A stretch of 5,820 nucleotides of DNA, taken from contig JAIFMH010000282.1 in the NCBI GenBank assembly GCA_020048595.1, positions 1 to 5,820 of the forward strand, written 5' to 3'. Within the stretch, counting starts at the first letter, position 1, and each line of letters begins with the position of its first letter. Made by a program: the position numbers and the translations under genes. The notes under the pieces are model-generated. The model saw nothing but the letters and a program-made list of their open reading frames with translations. It ran no database searches and was not told the DNA's origin. Of the stretch, positions 1 to 5,820 are shown piece by piece. The stretch comes from Bacteroidota bacterium (lineage in GTDB: Bacteria > Bacteroidota > Bacteroidia > Bacteroidales > UBA4417).

Positions 1-5
1 TTGAA

Positions 6-590
6 TCAAAACTTCTTGAGTATTCCAACACGTACCTGTATGTAATTGAGGTCCAATTGAGTATTGGTTCCTTCCATATTAACATCTCCGGAAAGGGAAT
101 TAAACTTAACACCGGGAGTAAGGCTCCAGTTGCGGCCAAGGGGGATGTCAACTCCGCCGGCAGCCTGCCATCCAAAGCCATGACCGGTATCACCGATAAT
201 ATCTCCATCCGTGTTTTCGATCTCGATGTGATTGTACAGTCCGCCAGCTCTTACGTAATACGAAACCGGTGAAATTCCTATCGGGTGTTTAAACTGCAGA
301 CCAAACACATAGCCTGTTTCTTCAAAATCGATTTCGTTGCCGGCAAATGAATTTTCAGCTGAAAAGGCATTGTAGCCCCATCCTGCGTAAACACCCAAAT
401 GAGGCATAAAACGATAATGAAAAATTCCTTCGCCGCCAAAGCCAAGCTGGAGGTTTGCATCGCCTAAATCGCTGGTAGCAAACGAAGCGCCACCACTTAC
501 TTCAAATCCAAAACGTTTTTCTTTTTCCTGCGCAAAACCACTTAGGGTTAATGCTAAAACTGCAACTGCAATTAATACTTTTGTTTTCAT
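6..590 (-). CDS. Small outer-membrane beta-barrel protein (porin-like family)
   Basis: A complete 194-residue protein. The first 20 or so residues form a classic Sec signal peptide: MKTK, then a hydrophobic stretch, then SGFAQ, with likely cleavage near residues 20-21. The mature part alternates aromatic/hydrophobic and polar residues with many glycines (GGASFATS, GVYAGWGYNAF, YYVRAGGLYNH, WQAAGGVDIPLG), as expected for about eight amphipathic beta strands. It ends in IQVRVGILKKF, a final strand with the terminal aromatic residue recognised by the BAM machinery. Size and pattern fit the 'outer membrane protein beta-barrel' group common in Bacteroidota, whose members are mostly of unknown function. 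The protein should sit in the outer membrane; no substrate can be inferred. The ATG start is supported by the immediate signal peptide. A candidate -7 box lies about 60 bp upstream. No partner gene is evident. Confidence 0.88.
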   Translation of the reverse strand: MKTKVLIAVAVLALTLSGFAQEKEKRFGFEVSGGASFATSDLGDANLQLGFGGEGIFHYRFMPHLGVYAGWGYNAFSAENSFAGNEIDFEETGYVFGLQFKHPIGISPVSYYVRAGGLYNHIEIENTDGDIIGDTGHGFGWQAAGGVDIPLGRNWSLTPGVKFNSLSGDVNMEGTNTQLDLNYIQVRVGILKKF

Positions 591-649
591 GTTTTTGTTG
601 TTTAAAAGTTTCTACTGTTTTTAATTCTTAATCAATCAGTTTGATGAAG

Positions 650-657
650 CAAAAGTA
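650..657 (-). promoter_or_regulatory. Candidate Bacteroidota -7 promoter box for the beta-barrel gene
   Basis: Read on the minus strand this is TACTTTTG, a full match to the Bacteroidota housekeeping -7 consensus TAnnTTTG. It lies 60 bp upstream of the ATG at 590, giving a plausible 5' leader of roughly 50 nt. The -33 TTTG element is only partly matched (TTTC in the right area). The motif is short and the DNA AT-rich, so a chance match is possible. Confidence 0.4.
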
Positions 658-682
658 AAACAGGTATAAAAGGTGGGAAAAA

Positions 683-700
683 TAAAGGAGATGAAAGTGC
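683..700 (-). promoter_or_regulatory. Upstream block shared with the membrane protein gene (copy 1)
   Basis: On the plus strand it reads TAAAGGAG directly followed by ATGAAAGTGC. The same two words, separated by 3 extra bases, occur at 2725-2745, at nearly the same distance upstream of another minus-strand gene (93 versus 101 bp from the ATG). It lies upstream of the predicted -7 box, where an activator or repressor could bind. The regulatory role is inference; only the resemblance is seen. Confidence 0.35.
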
Positions 701-802
701 TTTATCGGGGTGTGAGCGTGTTGAAAAACCTGCTGAGTTTAAAATAAAGTCAATGAAAATCGTAGTTTTACTTTATTCAATACCTGATATGAATAGATGC
801 TT

Positions 803-1606
803 TTAGTGATTCACATTAAAATTTATATTTTTAATAGTCCCCATAAAGTATTCATAATCCCCGGCCGGTAAGTGCCAGACGACCGTTACATTTTGTGGAA
901 TAAGGATTTCATCAATTGTTTGGTAAGAGTCAACAATGGCAGAAAACCTGGTCATTGTATATTTCCCTTTTTCATCGGTATAGTACCTGTCCTCCGTTTC
1001 AAATCTTAAAAAAAACCCTTCATTATCGAAATGGAAGATACCCGAAACTATAAACTCTTTATCGTAAAGTGTGGCCCTGGCAGTTTTTGTGTCCACAGAT
1101 TCCCATTTCACATAATCCTGCAGTATATAGCCGGGAATAAAAAGAAATTCACAAAAAATAGTGATTAGCGAAGATTGCGAAACTTCTTTCCCTCTCCCGT
1201 TAATAATTGGAAAAAGATTAAAGAGCTTCCCTTTCATTTCGCCAATGCCGTTGTGGTAACTATCTCTGCCGGCAACCGGCATGGATAAAAACTTCATGTA
1301 TGCAAACCGGGCGAGCGGCTGAACGGAATTGTATTGCCTGGTTTCGAGCCGGCTCCATTCTTTGCCTGGCTTCAGTTTTATAAAACATTCTTCCCATACA
1401 ACATCTGCATTATACATAATAGGCTCGTTGATATACCCGCAAACCCGCAGGTATTTTTTTATAGGTTCAGGTAAATGCTGGATTACCTGCTCTGTAAACA
1501 TTTCGTGTTCATTACCGGGTTTTACGAGGCAAATTTCGCCGGATCTTTCTCTTTCAAAAACGGTTTTCAATGGCCTGCAACGGTCTATCATCATACTGAT
1601 ACTCAT
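803..1606 (-). CDS. DUF6544-like protein without the usual membrane anchor
   Basis: A complete 267-residue protein of unknown function. It shows the landmarks I associate with the DUF6544 (formerly DUF6920) family: LPEPIKKYLRVCGY at 45-58, a central D-SYHNGIGEMKGKL at 115-128, then NGRGKEVSQSSL, CEFLFIPGYIL at 152-162, a conserved W at 168, and a C-terminal beta-rich half ending in a VVWHLPAGDYEYF strand pair (242-254). Family members as I recall them usually begin with one or more membrane segments. This one begins with a charged, soluble-looking stretch (MSISMMIDRCRPLKT) and an in-frame TAA immediately precedes the ATG, so the N-terminus cannot be extended. It is therefore either a cytosolic variant or has lost its anchor. 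No signal peptide is visible. An ATG pair at residues 5-6 is an alternative start. The gene starts 106 bp after the membrane protein gene ends, so cotranscription is possible but unproven. Confidence 0.75.
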   Translation of the reverse strand: MSISMMIDRCRPLKTVFERERSGEICLVKPGNEHEMFTEQVIQHLPEPIKKYLRVCGYINEPIMYNADVVWEECFIKLKPGKEWSRLETRQYNSVQPLARFAYMKFLSMPVAGRDSYHNGIGEMKGKLFNLFPIINGRGKEVSQSSLITIFCEFLFIPGYILQDYVKWESVDTKTARATLYDKEFIVSGIFHFDNEGFFLRFETEDRYYTDEKGKYTMTRFSAIVDSYQTIDEILIPQNVTVVWHLPAGDYEYFMGTIKNINFNVNH

Positions 1607-1712
1607 TTAAACTGTTGTACATTATTCGTAAAAAGGCACACAATACTTTTTTGCATGCCCCATATTATGTTAAGAGATATGTAATCAATAAGGTATAAAT
1701 TTTTTTGGCCTT

Positions 1713-2624
1713 TTAGCTTCCAAAAAGATCTTTTACAGATTCATGTTTCCGATGCAACAGCCAAACTACGATGAGACCAAAAATAAAAGTGGAAGAAGCT
1801 GTTTCGATAAAATGGCTTAAACGCACACTGGCGCCTGGGATTAGTGAGTTTTCCATGATGTGACCCAGGTTTTGTGGAATGCTGAAAAGCAACGCCACCA
1901 GTAAGGCTGTCCACCAAGCATTAAGCTTTGATCCGAAAATTACCGGAAGCGCACAAAGAGTCCAGATCATAGCGCGCATTACCTGGAAAAGGAACAAGCC
2001 CGGATTTGTCCGGAGCGTATTTGCGGTATGCTCCCAGAATGGTGTTATTGCTCCGGGACTACCATAAAAAGAGCGGAGTTCGGGATTTTGCCATGCAATA
2101 AAATAGCCGGCCAGCCAGTATAAGGTAACATAAGCTACAGCTATTAATCCCAACTTCCATATCCATTGCCTGAAAGGAATTGCGATGGTGTTAACTGAAG
2201 TTGTCATGTTCAGGTTACGTCCTTTACCTAAAATCCAGACGGATAAAGGCACGAACAGAAACGCTACCGGTAATCCCATTACGAACAGATAAGGCATTAA
2301 TTCCGCATTAACGGTAATGTCGGACAAAAAATACCAGGTTTCGATTTGCATAACAAAAGTCACCGCACCAAAATAAGCCATTGACAATAAAAGCGTAAGA
2401 CGTAAACTTCTCCACCGCGAGCTTAATACAAGTGCTGCCACCAGTATTGTATTGGTAATTCCTCCTAAAAGCAAACCAATACCGACGGAGACTAATCCAG
2501 GCTCGGGCTTAATATCGGGGAGCTTTCCGCTTATGGTTTGGGCTCCGCCAAGATAACATACATAAAACAAAATGAGTAAGGCTAAAAAGCGCCATGAGCA
2601 GCCGAAAAGGGTAATTTTTTTCAT
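1713..2624 (-). CDS. Polytopic inner-membrane protein of unknown function (about eight TM segments)
   Basis: A complete 303-residue hydrophobic protein that I do not recognise. Membrane segments are apparent at roughly 12-30, 44-68, 75-97, 110-133, 155-178, 209-230, 234-252 and 273-291. Both ends carry positive charge (MKK at the start; HRKHESVKDL at the end), consistent with both termini in the cytoplasm. The most distinctive soluble piece is the loop after segment 5, AWQNPELRSFYG at 177-188, whose many polar and aromatic residues suggest a functional or conserved site. The loop after segment 7 contains HIMEN and a run ending in RLSHFIETASS. No transporter, kinase or protease motif is visible. 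The second ATG, 10 bp upstream at 2634, is out of frame; the chosen ATG gives the MKKITLF start. There is no Shine-Dalgarno site, only an A/T-rich leader, as is usual in Bacteroidota. Confidence 0.82.
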   Translation of the reverse strand: MKKITLFGCSWRFLALLILFYVCYLGGAQTISGKLPDIKPEPGLVSVGIGLLLGGITNTILVAALVLSSRWRSLRLTLLLSMAYFGAVTFVMQIETWYFLSDITVNAELMPYLFVMGLPVAFLFVPLSVWILGKGRNLNMTTSVNTIAIPFRQWIWKLGLIAVAYVTLYWLAGYFIAWQNPELRSFYGSPGAITPFWEHTANTLRTNPGLFLFQVMRAMIWTLCALPVIFGSKLNAWWTALLVALLFSIPQNLGHIMENSLIPGASVRLSHFIETASSTFIFGLIVVWLLHRKHESVKDLFGS

Positions 2625-2724
2625 TTTTTTTCATTTTAAAGTTTAAATATCAGTGAATTGCCTTTTGAAGCCATAAAGGTAGAGTGGCAGTAAACTGATG
2701 TAAAAACAAAAGGGATGAAGGCGT

Positions 2725-2745
2725 TAAAGGAGAGTATGAAAGTGC
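2725..2745 (-). promoter_or_regulatory. Upstream block shared with the beta-barrel gene (copy 2)
   Basis: On the plus strand it is TAAAGGAG, 3 bases, then ATGAAAGTGC, matching the block at 683-700. It lies 101 bp upstream of the ATG at 2624. Flanking bases are only loosely similar (both have an AAAAG/GGGA-type stretch on the gene-proximal side), so the conservation is concentrated in these two words. A regulator site is an inference. Confidence 0.35.
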
Positions 2746-2821
2746 GAAATACCTTGTTGTGTAAAAAACAACACATAATTTCTTAGGTGCTATTGTTAGT
2801 TTAGTGTTTAAAATAAATTGT

Positions 2822-2978
2822 CGGAAGTCGGAAGTCAGGAGTTGGAAGTCTTCTGAATAAAAAATTTTCCATTTCAAGTAGCAGGTTGAATGTCAATCAA
2901 CTTTATACGACTTGTTTTCGTCAGAATAAAATGATTTCAATTGCGTGGATACTTCGGTCTTCTGACTTCGGTCTTCTG
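2822..2978. repeat. 157-bp inverted heptamer-repeat element, copy 1
   Basis: The left arm (2822-2849) is four tandem heptamers: CGGAAGT, CGGAAGT, CAGGAGT, TGGAAGT. The right arm (2951-2978) is four heptamers in the opposite orientation: ACTTCGG, TCTTCTG, ACTTCGG, TCTTCTG. The arms could pair imperfectly into a 28-bp stem enclosing 101 bp of unrelated sequence. A second element at 4826-4982 has the same arm lengths and the same spacing. I see no target-site duplication and no coding capacity. I recall GAAGTC-type heptamer repeats from other Bacteroidota intergenic regions, but their role is unknown to me. It lies just downstream of the SAP/DUF6434 gene. Confidence 0.75.
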
Positions 2979-3023
2979 GCCCATAAAAGCCATATTCCAT
3001 TTAATTCGTGATAAAACCATTTC

Positions 3024-3623
3024 TTAGGATAAAAGAAAATCTGTTGCAGAATAGTTATTGTCGCCACGTTTCTGCCGTTTTAATTTCCAGAAATAAATAG
3101 CTGAAGCGCGTGTTTTGCCCGGATTATCAGCCATAAAATCACGGATATACCTGTTGTATTCAAACTGGGGAGCGATTTCCGACTTATGTTCCTTGTTTCT
3201 CTTAAGAGTGTAAATCCGCTTCCATTCATCAATTGCATCATTCAAACTTTTACCCGCATTTGCTTTGGCCCAGTTCATGAACCCGGTATTGAACCGAAAA
3301 TGTGACCCAATGTGAAAAGTCATAAAAGCTCTTACATTCTCCGTGTTTGTATAATTGTCGGTAAGTTTTGTGTTGAGATCTAAATCTGCGTTCTTCCAAT
3401 CGAAACTTGAAATTGGGACAGGTTTTGCTGAAGTTGGTACTACCATTCCTGTTGCCAGGTATTGTTCAATTCTGGCGGCTATATCAATTTTTCCGCCCGA
3501 TGCACTGATTCCATTGGCCTGGCAAAATGAAGCCAATTCAGTTTTTAGCCAATAAAAACCTTGAAAATCACCAGGCGAGATCGCGTTGTTAAGTTCTGGC
3601 CGTTTTTCGATGCCTTTTTCCAT
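3024..3623 (-). CDS. SAP domain plus DUF6434 protein
   Basis: A 199-residue protein. Residues 8-59 form a SAP-like helix-turn-helix module (KRPELNNAISPGDF, YWLKTELASFCQ, ISASGGKIDIAARI), a fold usually linked to nucleic-acid binding. Residues 73-137 match DUF6434: FDW, then LTDNYTNTENVRAFM, HIGSHFRFNTGFMNW, and GKSLNDAIDEWKRI. A C-terminal part (151-187) continues with APQFEYNRYIRDF, NPGKTRASAIYFWKLK. The function of this pairing is not established; a cytoplasmic nucleic-acid-associated role is a reasonable guess. The reading frame stays open upstream to a TTG at 3716, but I chose the ATG at 3623 because the SAP/DUF6434 homology begins there and an AAAGGAG precedes it. The extra 31 codons run up to the edge of a palindromic repeat and are probably untranslated leader. 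Confidence 0.85.
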   Translation of the reverse strand: MEKGIEKRPELNNAISPGDFQGFYWLKTELASFCQANGISASGGKIDIAARIEQYLATGMVVPTSAKPVPISSFDWKNADLDLNTKLTDNYTNTENVRAFMTFHIGSHFRFNTGFMNWAKANAGKSLNDAIDEWKRIYTLKRNKEHKSEIAPQFEYNRYIRDFMADNPGKTRASAIYFWKLKRQKRGDNNYSATDFLLS

Positions 3624-3635
3624 TTTGAATTCCAA

Positions 3636-3642
3636 CTCCTTT
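3636..3642 (-). promoter_or_regulatory. Shine-Dalgarno-like site supporting the ATG at 3623
   Basis: AAAGGAG on the minus strand, 12 nt before the ATG. The spacing is longer than ideal, and SD use is weak in Bacteroidota, but it is the only such site near a candidate start of this gene and favours the 199-residue form over the TTG-initiated 230-residue form. Confidence 0.45.
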
Positions 3643-3724
3643 AGATCCGGAAATTTATTTTTAATGCGGGTTAATAATTTTTGATGTCCGTTTAATTTAA
3701 ATAGAAAACGCCGCAATACTTGAT

Positions 3725-3870
3725 ATATATCGTCCCTACGGGACTTTTTGGACGTCTTAATTTGTTTTCTACCAACATCTTGTCCCTACGGGACAGCCCT
3801 GTTAGGGGCTAAATATTGGTAGAACATAAAACAACCCCCAGTGCTGTAAAGTCCCGTAGGGATGATATAT
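3725..3870. repeat. Nested palindromic intergenic element (REP/BIME-like)
   Basis: The outer arms at 3725-3747 and 3848-3870 are inverted copies matching at 22 of 23 positions (ATATATC, one variable base, TCCCTACGGGACTTT). Inside is a second inverted pair, TTCTACCAACAT at 3767-3778 against ATATTGGTAGAA at 3813-3824. At the centre is an exact second copy of the 13-bp palindrome GTCCCTACGGGAC (3782-3794), followed by a small AGCCC/GGGCT hairpin at 3795-3810. The 13-bp palindrome thus occurs three times (3732, 3782, and inverted with one change at 3851). Palindromes of this type recur between genes in Bacteroidota genomes as I recall, and REP-like repeats are often mobilised by RAYT transposases; no such gene is here. 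It begins 22 bp after the LRR gene stop and might also slow or end transcription. Confidence 0.85.
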
Positions 3871-3892
3871 TATTTTAACCGGAAATCAATGA

Positions 3893-4768
3893 TTAATAAT
3901 CTACTTTAATCCCCAGTTCTGTTAATTTATTTATCTGTTCCGGACTTATCCTGTTTCCAGCCAGATCAATGTAGTCAAGAAATTCAAGTTGCAAAAGCGG
4001 TGATATGTCCTCGATCTGGTTATTCGACAAAAAAGCTCTTTTTAAATGGATTAAATTGCTCAAAGCATCAATATTCTCAACCAGGTTATCCGAAATATTG
4101 AGTTCTTCCAGATTAATCAGTCCGCTAAGTTTTGAGATATCAGTAATACGGTTGTCCGAAACATCCATTGTTTTTGCATGAATACAGAATTGAACTCCAT
4201 CCAGGTCGATAATATCGGAAGCCGATAATTCAAATTCATCAATATCTTCCAGGTACCAGCTTGGGAATTCAATAGCAGTACTACCGTATTGCCTTATTTT
4301 AATTGCATCGTAGAAATCATACTCAGCAGGCCTGGTTTTAAAATCTTTAAATATTTCGCGATCATTTATAATAGTAAATCCATCGGTTTCGAAATCCCAG
4401 GTATAAACCGGAGAGTAATCAATATCTTCAAAACTGTTCAGCGATACAGCTATTTCATCAATACGCTCAAGTTTAAATATATGTGTATGCCCGAGCAAAC
4501 CATCAAAATCGTTCTGATCGGAGAGCCTGTTAATTTCGTTTATATAATAATTTAACCTGTCGGGATGATACAGCATGATGAGTTTGGAAAAACCTTTGCC
4601 TTCCGGCGTAATTTCAATATCTGCGAAATCGCTTATAATTTCCGCGATCTTTTGTAATATCAAATACTGCTGATCCTTATACAGATTGATAAGCGTTATC
4701 GAAATTTTATTCAGATTTCCCAGGGTATAAGCCTCTGTCAGCTGCTGTTTTAGTTCATGTATTGTCAT
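3893..4768 (-). CDS. Leucine-rich repeat protein with an N-terminal HPD (J-domain-like) motif
   Basis: A complete 291-residue protein with no signal peptide, so probably cytoplasmic. The N-terminal 110 residues are helical and contain FSKLIMLYHPDRLNYYI at 60-76. This closely resembles helix II, the HPD loop and the start of helix III of a DnaJ J domain, the part that stimulates Hsp70 ATPase activity. A canonical helix I and the usual spacing are not obvious. Residues 115-180 are acidic and aromatic with no recognised domain. Residues 186-275 hold about four SDS22/internalin-type repeats of 22 residues (LSGLINLEELNISDN, LSNLIHLKRAFLSNN, LLQLEFLDYIDLAGN), usually a protein-binding surface. The frame ends with a short cap (KLTELGIKVDY). 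A chaperone-adaptor role is speculative. The gene stands alone between a heptamer repeat and the palindromic element. Confidence 0.85.
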   Translation of the reverse strand: MTIHELKQQLTEAYTLGNLNKISITLINLYKDQQYLILQKIAEIISDFADIEITPEGKGFSKLIMLYHPDRLNYYINEINRLSDQNDFDGLLGHTHIFKLERIDEIAVSLNSFEDIDYSPVYTWDFETDGFTIINDREIFKDFKTRPAEYDFYDAIKIRQYGSTAIEFPSWYLEDIDEFELSASDIIDLDGVQFCIHAKTMDVSDNRITDISKLSGLINLEELNISDNLVENIDALSNLIHLKRAFLSNNQIEDISPLLQLEFLDYIDLAGNRISPEQINKLTELGIKVDY

Positions 4769-5093
4769 CAGGTTTATATATTTAGTTCTATCACGAATTT
4801 TATGGAATTGAAGGTTTTTGTGGGACAGAAGTCCGAAGTCGGAAGCCTGAAGTAGATATTACCATTATGTTATTTCTACTTTGGACGGAAAAGTGTAAAA
4901 ATCCTAAAAGCTGTTAAATGTGCAACATGTAACTCTATTTAAGGGTTTAGTACAACTTCTGACTTCCGAATTCTGGCTTCCGTCAATTTGAAATTGCCCA
5001 ATAAGTTAACAGTAGATCCATTTGTTTAAATCGAATTAACTCTATAGTTACGGATTTAAAGGATTAATATTAAGTTTGATCTGATGATTCATA
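4769..5093. other. 325-bp intergenic region holding heptamer element copy 2
   Basis: No credible gene. The 57 bp next to the LRR start are AT-rich without a clear -7 box or Shine-Dalgarno site. The heptamer element fills 4826-4982. Between it and the methyltransferase stop are only small AT-rich dyads: CAATTT/AAATTG at 4984-4996, and AGTTAA/TTAACT at 5004-5009 and 5036-5041. None of these is a convincing terminator. Confidence 0.7.
4826..4982. repeat. 157-bp inverted heptamer-repeat element, copy 2
   Basis: The left arm (4826-4853) is CAGAAGT, CCGAAGT, CGGAAGC, CTGAAGT. The right arm (4955-4982) is ACTTCTG, ACTTCCG, AATTCTG, GCTTCCG. Paired as a hairpin, 22 of 28 positions match. The interior is 101 bp and shows no evident similarity to the interior of copy 1 at 2822-2978, yet the arm lengths and spacing are identical. 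It lies between the methyltransferase and LRR genes. Confidence 0.75.
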
Positions 5094-5819
5094 CTATTTT
5101 AACCGCATAATTCTTACTGATTTAACTTCGGAATTCCCGACTTTCTGCATTTCAACACTGAACTTGCTTCGGTCTAAATATTTTTCGATAAATGGCAAGC
5201 CGGGAGCATAGTGAAAGCTGCCACCGGTTTTCAACGAATTCAGTATATCCATATAGGTTTTGGCATATTCAATAAAGCGGCCATCATTACGTAAGTGATT
5301 ATGATTAAAATGATTAGAGAATCCCAGGTTGCTGGTTATGGTACCCCATTTATCTTTGCCGTAATCGAATTCAAACCAATCCTGGCAAGTAAGAAAGGGA
5401 CTTGCTTCTGCAAACCGGTCACATCCATATGCCTCGATTCCGCTCCCGCGAAGGTGCTTTACAAGGTTTCCCTGTTTTCCGCAGCCGATATCCAGGACAG
5501 GCCCGGCAATTTTATCTGTATCAATCTGAAGTATCGTTAATTGCAACTCAGCACTGTATTCATGGCAGGCTACTGGTTCAACCAGTTCATCTTTCGGGGT
5601 ATACATTTTTCCGGCAAAGGAATTGGCTTTCAATAACCACTTTTTCAGGTTCTCATAATGGATTTTTGCCGTTAATTCCAGGGTGGTTTCACTGTTTCTG
5701 ATCCTGGAGAATAAATCAATGTAAATATCCCGTAAGTCTTTTCGGTTCTGTTTGTCGAATGAGTAGTATTGGTTAACCCGGCAGAATTCCTGAAGAACCC
5801 TGCCGGTTAAATAGTCAAT
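5094..5819 (-). CDS. Class I SAM-dependent methyltransferase, N-terminus beyond the window
   Basis: The frame has no stop or convincing start up to the right edge, so at least 241 residues are present and the 5' end is missing. An apparent TTG start at 5633 is internal: 62 further codons upstream read as good protein (QYYSFDKQNRKDLRDIYIDL, ENLKKWLL). Counting from the window edge, VLDIGCGKQGN at 108-118 is the glycine-rich SAM-binding motif I, the acidic residue ending strand 2 is in YGCDR near 134, SNLGFSNHFNHNHLR at 163-177 replaces a standard motif IV, and LKTGGSFHYAPGLPF near 196-210 is the post-motif loop. The overall Rossmann pattern is clear; the substrate is not. The histidine/asparagine-rich segment at 170-176 is unusual and could contact substrate or metal. 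The N-terminal helical part resembles a substrate-recognition extension. It ends at a TAG, 111 bp from heptamer element copy 2. Confidence 0.82.
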   Translation of the reverse strand: MDYLTGRVLQEFCRVNQYYSFDKQNRKDLRDIYIDLFSRIRNSETTLELTAKIHYENLKKWLLKANSFAGKMYTPKDELVEPVACHEYSAELQLTILQIDTDKIAGPVLDIGCGKQGNLVKHLRGSGIEAYGCDRFAEASPFLTCQDWFEFDYGKDKWGTITSNLGFSNHFNHNHLRNDGRFIEYAKTYMDILNSLKTGGSFHYAPGLPFIEKYLDRSKFSVEMQKVGNSEVKSVRIMRLK

Positions 5820-5820
5820 C

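Larger units (their letters stand above)
2625..3023. other. 399-bp intergenic region: leader of the membrane protein gene plus a heptamer repeat element
   Basis: No credible gene is present. The left part (to about 2750) is the AT-rich leader of the membrane protein gene. It holds the shared block at 2725-2745 and a weak -7-like word (TACCTTTA on the minus strand, 2674-2681). The right part holds the 157-bp heptamer element at 2822-2978. The 45 bp next to the SAP/DUF6434 stop codon show no clear rho-independent terminator. Confidence 0.7.

Noticed and set aside
691..747. Plus-strand 18-codon frame after AAAGGAG (and a similar 16-codon frame at 2736-2786)
   Set aside because: The SD-like word is too close to the ATG (0 and 3 nt), the peptides differ after MKV, and they are too short to support as genes.
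743..777. Inverted repeat AATAAAGT / ACTTTATT downstream of the DUF6544-like gene
   Set aside because: The stem is entirely weak AT pairs except one, the loop is 19 nt and no clean T-run follows; not a convincing terminator.
1607..1656. A 17-codon minus-strand frame whose TGA overlaps the ATG of the DUF6544-like gene
   Set aside because: The overlap could imply translational coupling, but the peptide has no recognisable feature and no ribosome binding site.
2622..2634. Second ATG with an A8 tract just upstream of the membrane protein start, as a possible phase-variable start
   Set aside because: A one-base change in the tract would only add a few residues to the N-terminus, so no switching effect is evident.
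2650..2877. A 75-codon minus-strand frame
   Set aside because: Its N-terminal part is translated from the heptamer repeats (SDFRQF) and the rest from the AT-rich leader of the membrane protein gene; low-complexity sequence with no domain.
3624..3716. 31-codon N-terminal extension of the SAP/DUF6434 gene from a TTG
   Set aside because: An ATG preceded by AAAGGAG stands where the domain homology begins; the extension starts at the edge of a repeat and uses a rare start codon.
3732..3863. Three repeated palindromes as a possible CRISPR array
   Set aside because: Units are only 13 bp, spacing is uneven (50 and 69 bp), one copy is inverted and no cas gene is nearby.

Overview
The window most likely comes from a member of the Bacteroidota (Bacteroidetes), probably an environmental Bacteroidia lineage. 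This is inferred from AT-rich intergenic DNA, A-rich leaders mostly without Shine-Dalgarno sites, one TAnnTTTG-type -7 box, protein families common in that phylum (small outer-membrane beta-barrel, SAP/DUF6434, DUF6544-like) and two kinds of intergenic palindromic repeat. No rRNA, tRNA, CRISPR array or complete mobile element is visible.

All six supported genes lie on the minus strand, so transcription runs from high to low coordinates. In that order they are: a class I SAM-dependent methyltransferase whose N-terminus lies beyond the right edge (5094-5819); an LRR protein with a DnaJ-like HPD motif in its N-terminal part (3893-4768); a SAP plus DUF6434 protein (3024-3623, start re-chosen); an unrecognised membrane protein with about eight transmembrane segments (1713-2624); a soluble DUF6544-like protein (803-1606); and a small outer-membrane beta-barrel protein (6-590). 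Gaps run from 106 to about 400 bp, so these look like separately expressed genes and no shared pathway can be read from the neighbourhood.

The most distinctive content is between genes. Two elements, at 2822-2978 and 4826-4982, each consist of four GAAGT-centred heptamers, a 101-bp unrelated interior and four inverted heptamers. Both are exactly 157 bp with identical arm positions, and together they bracket the SAP/DUF6434 and LRR genes. Between those two genes lies a nested palindromic element (3725-3870) with three copies of a GTCCCTACGGGAC palindrome, resembling REP/BIME-type repeats. A similar block (TAAAGGAG next to ATGAAAGTGC) sits about 95-100 bp upstream of both the beta-barrel gene and the membrane protein gene and may be a shared regulatory sequence.

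I see no convincing new multi-gene system. The paired heptamer elements, the HPD-LRR protein and the shared upstream block are the best leads.
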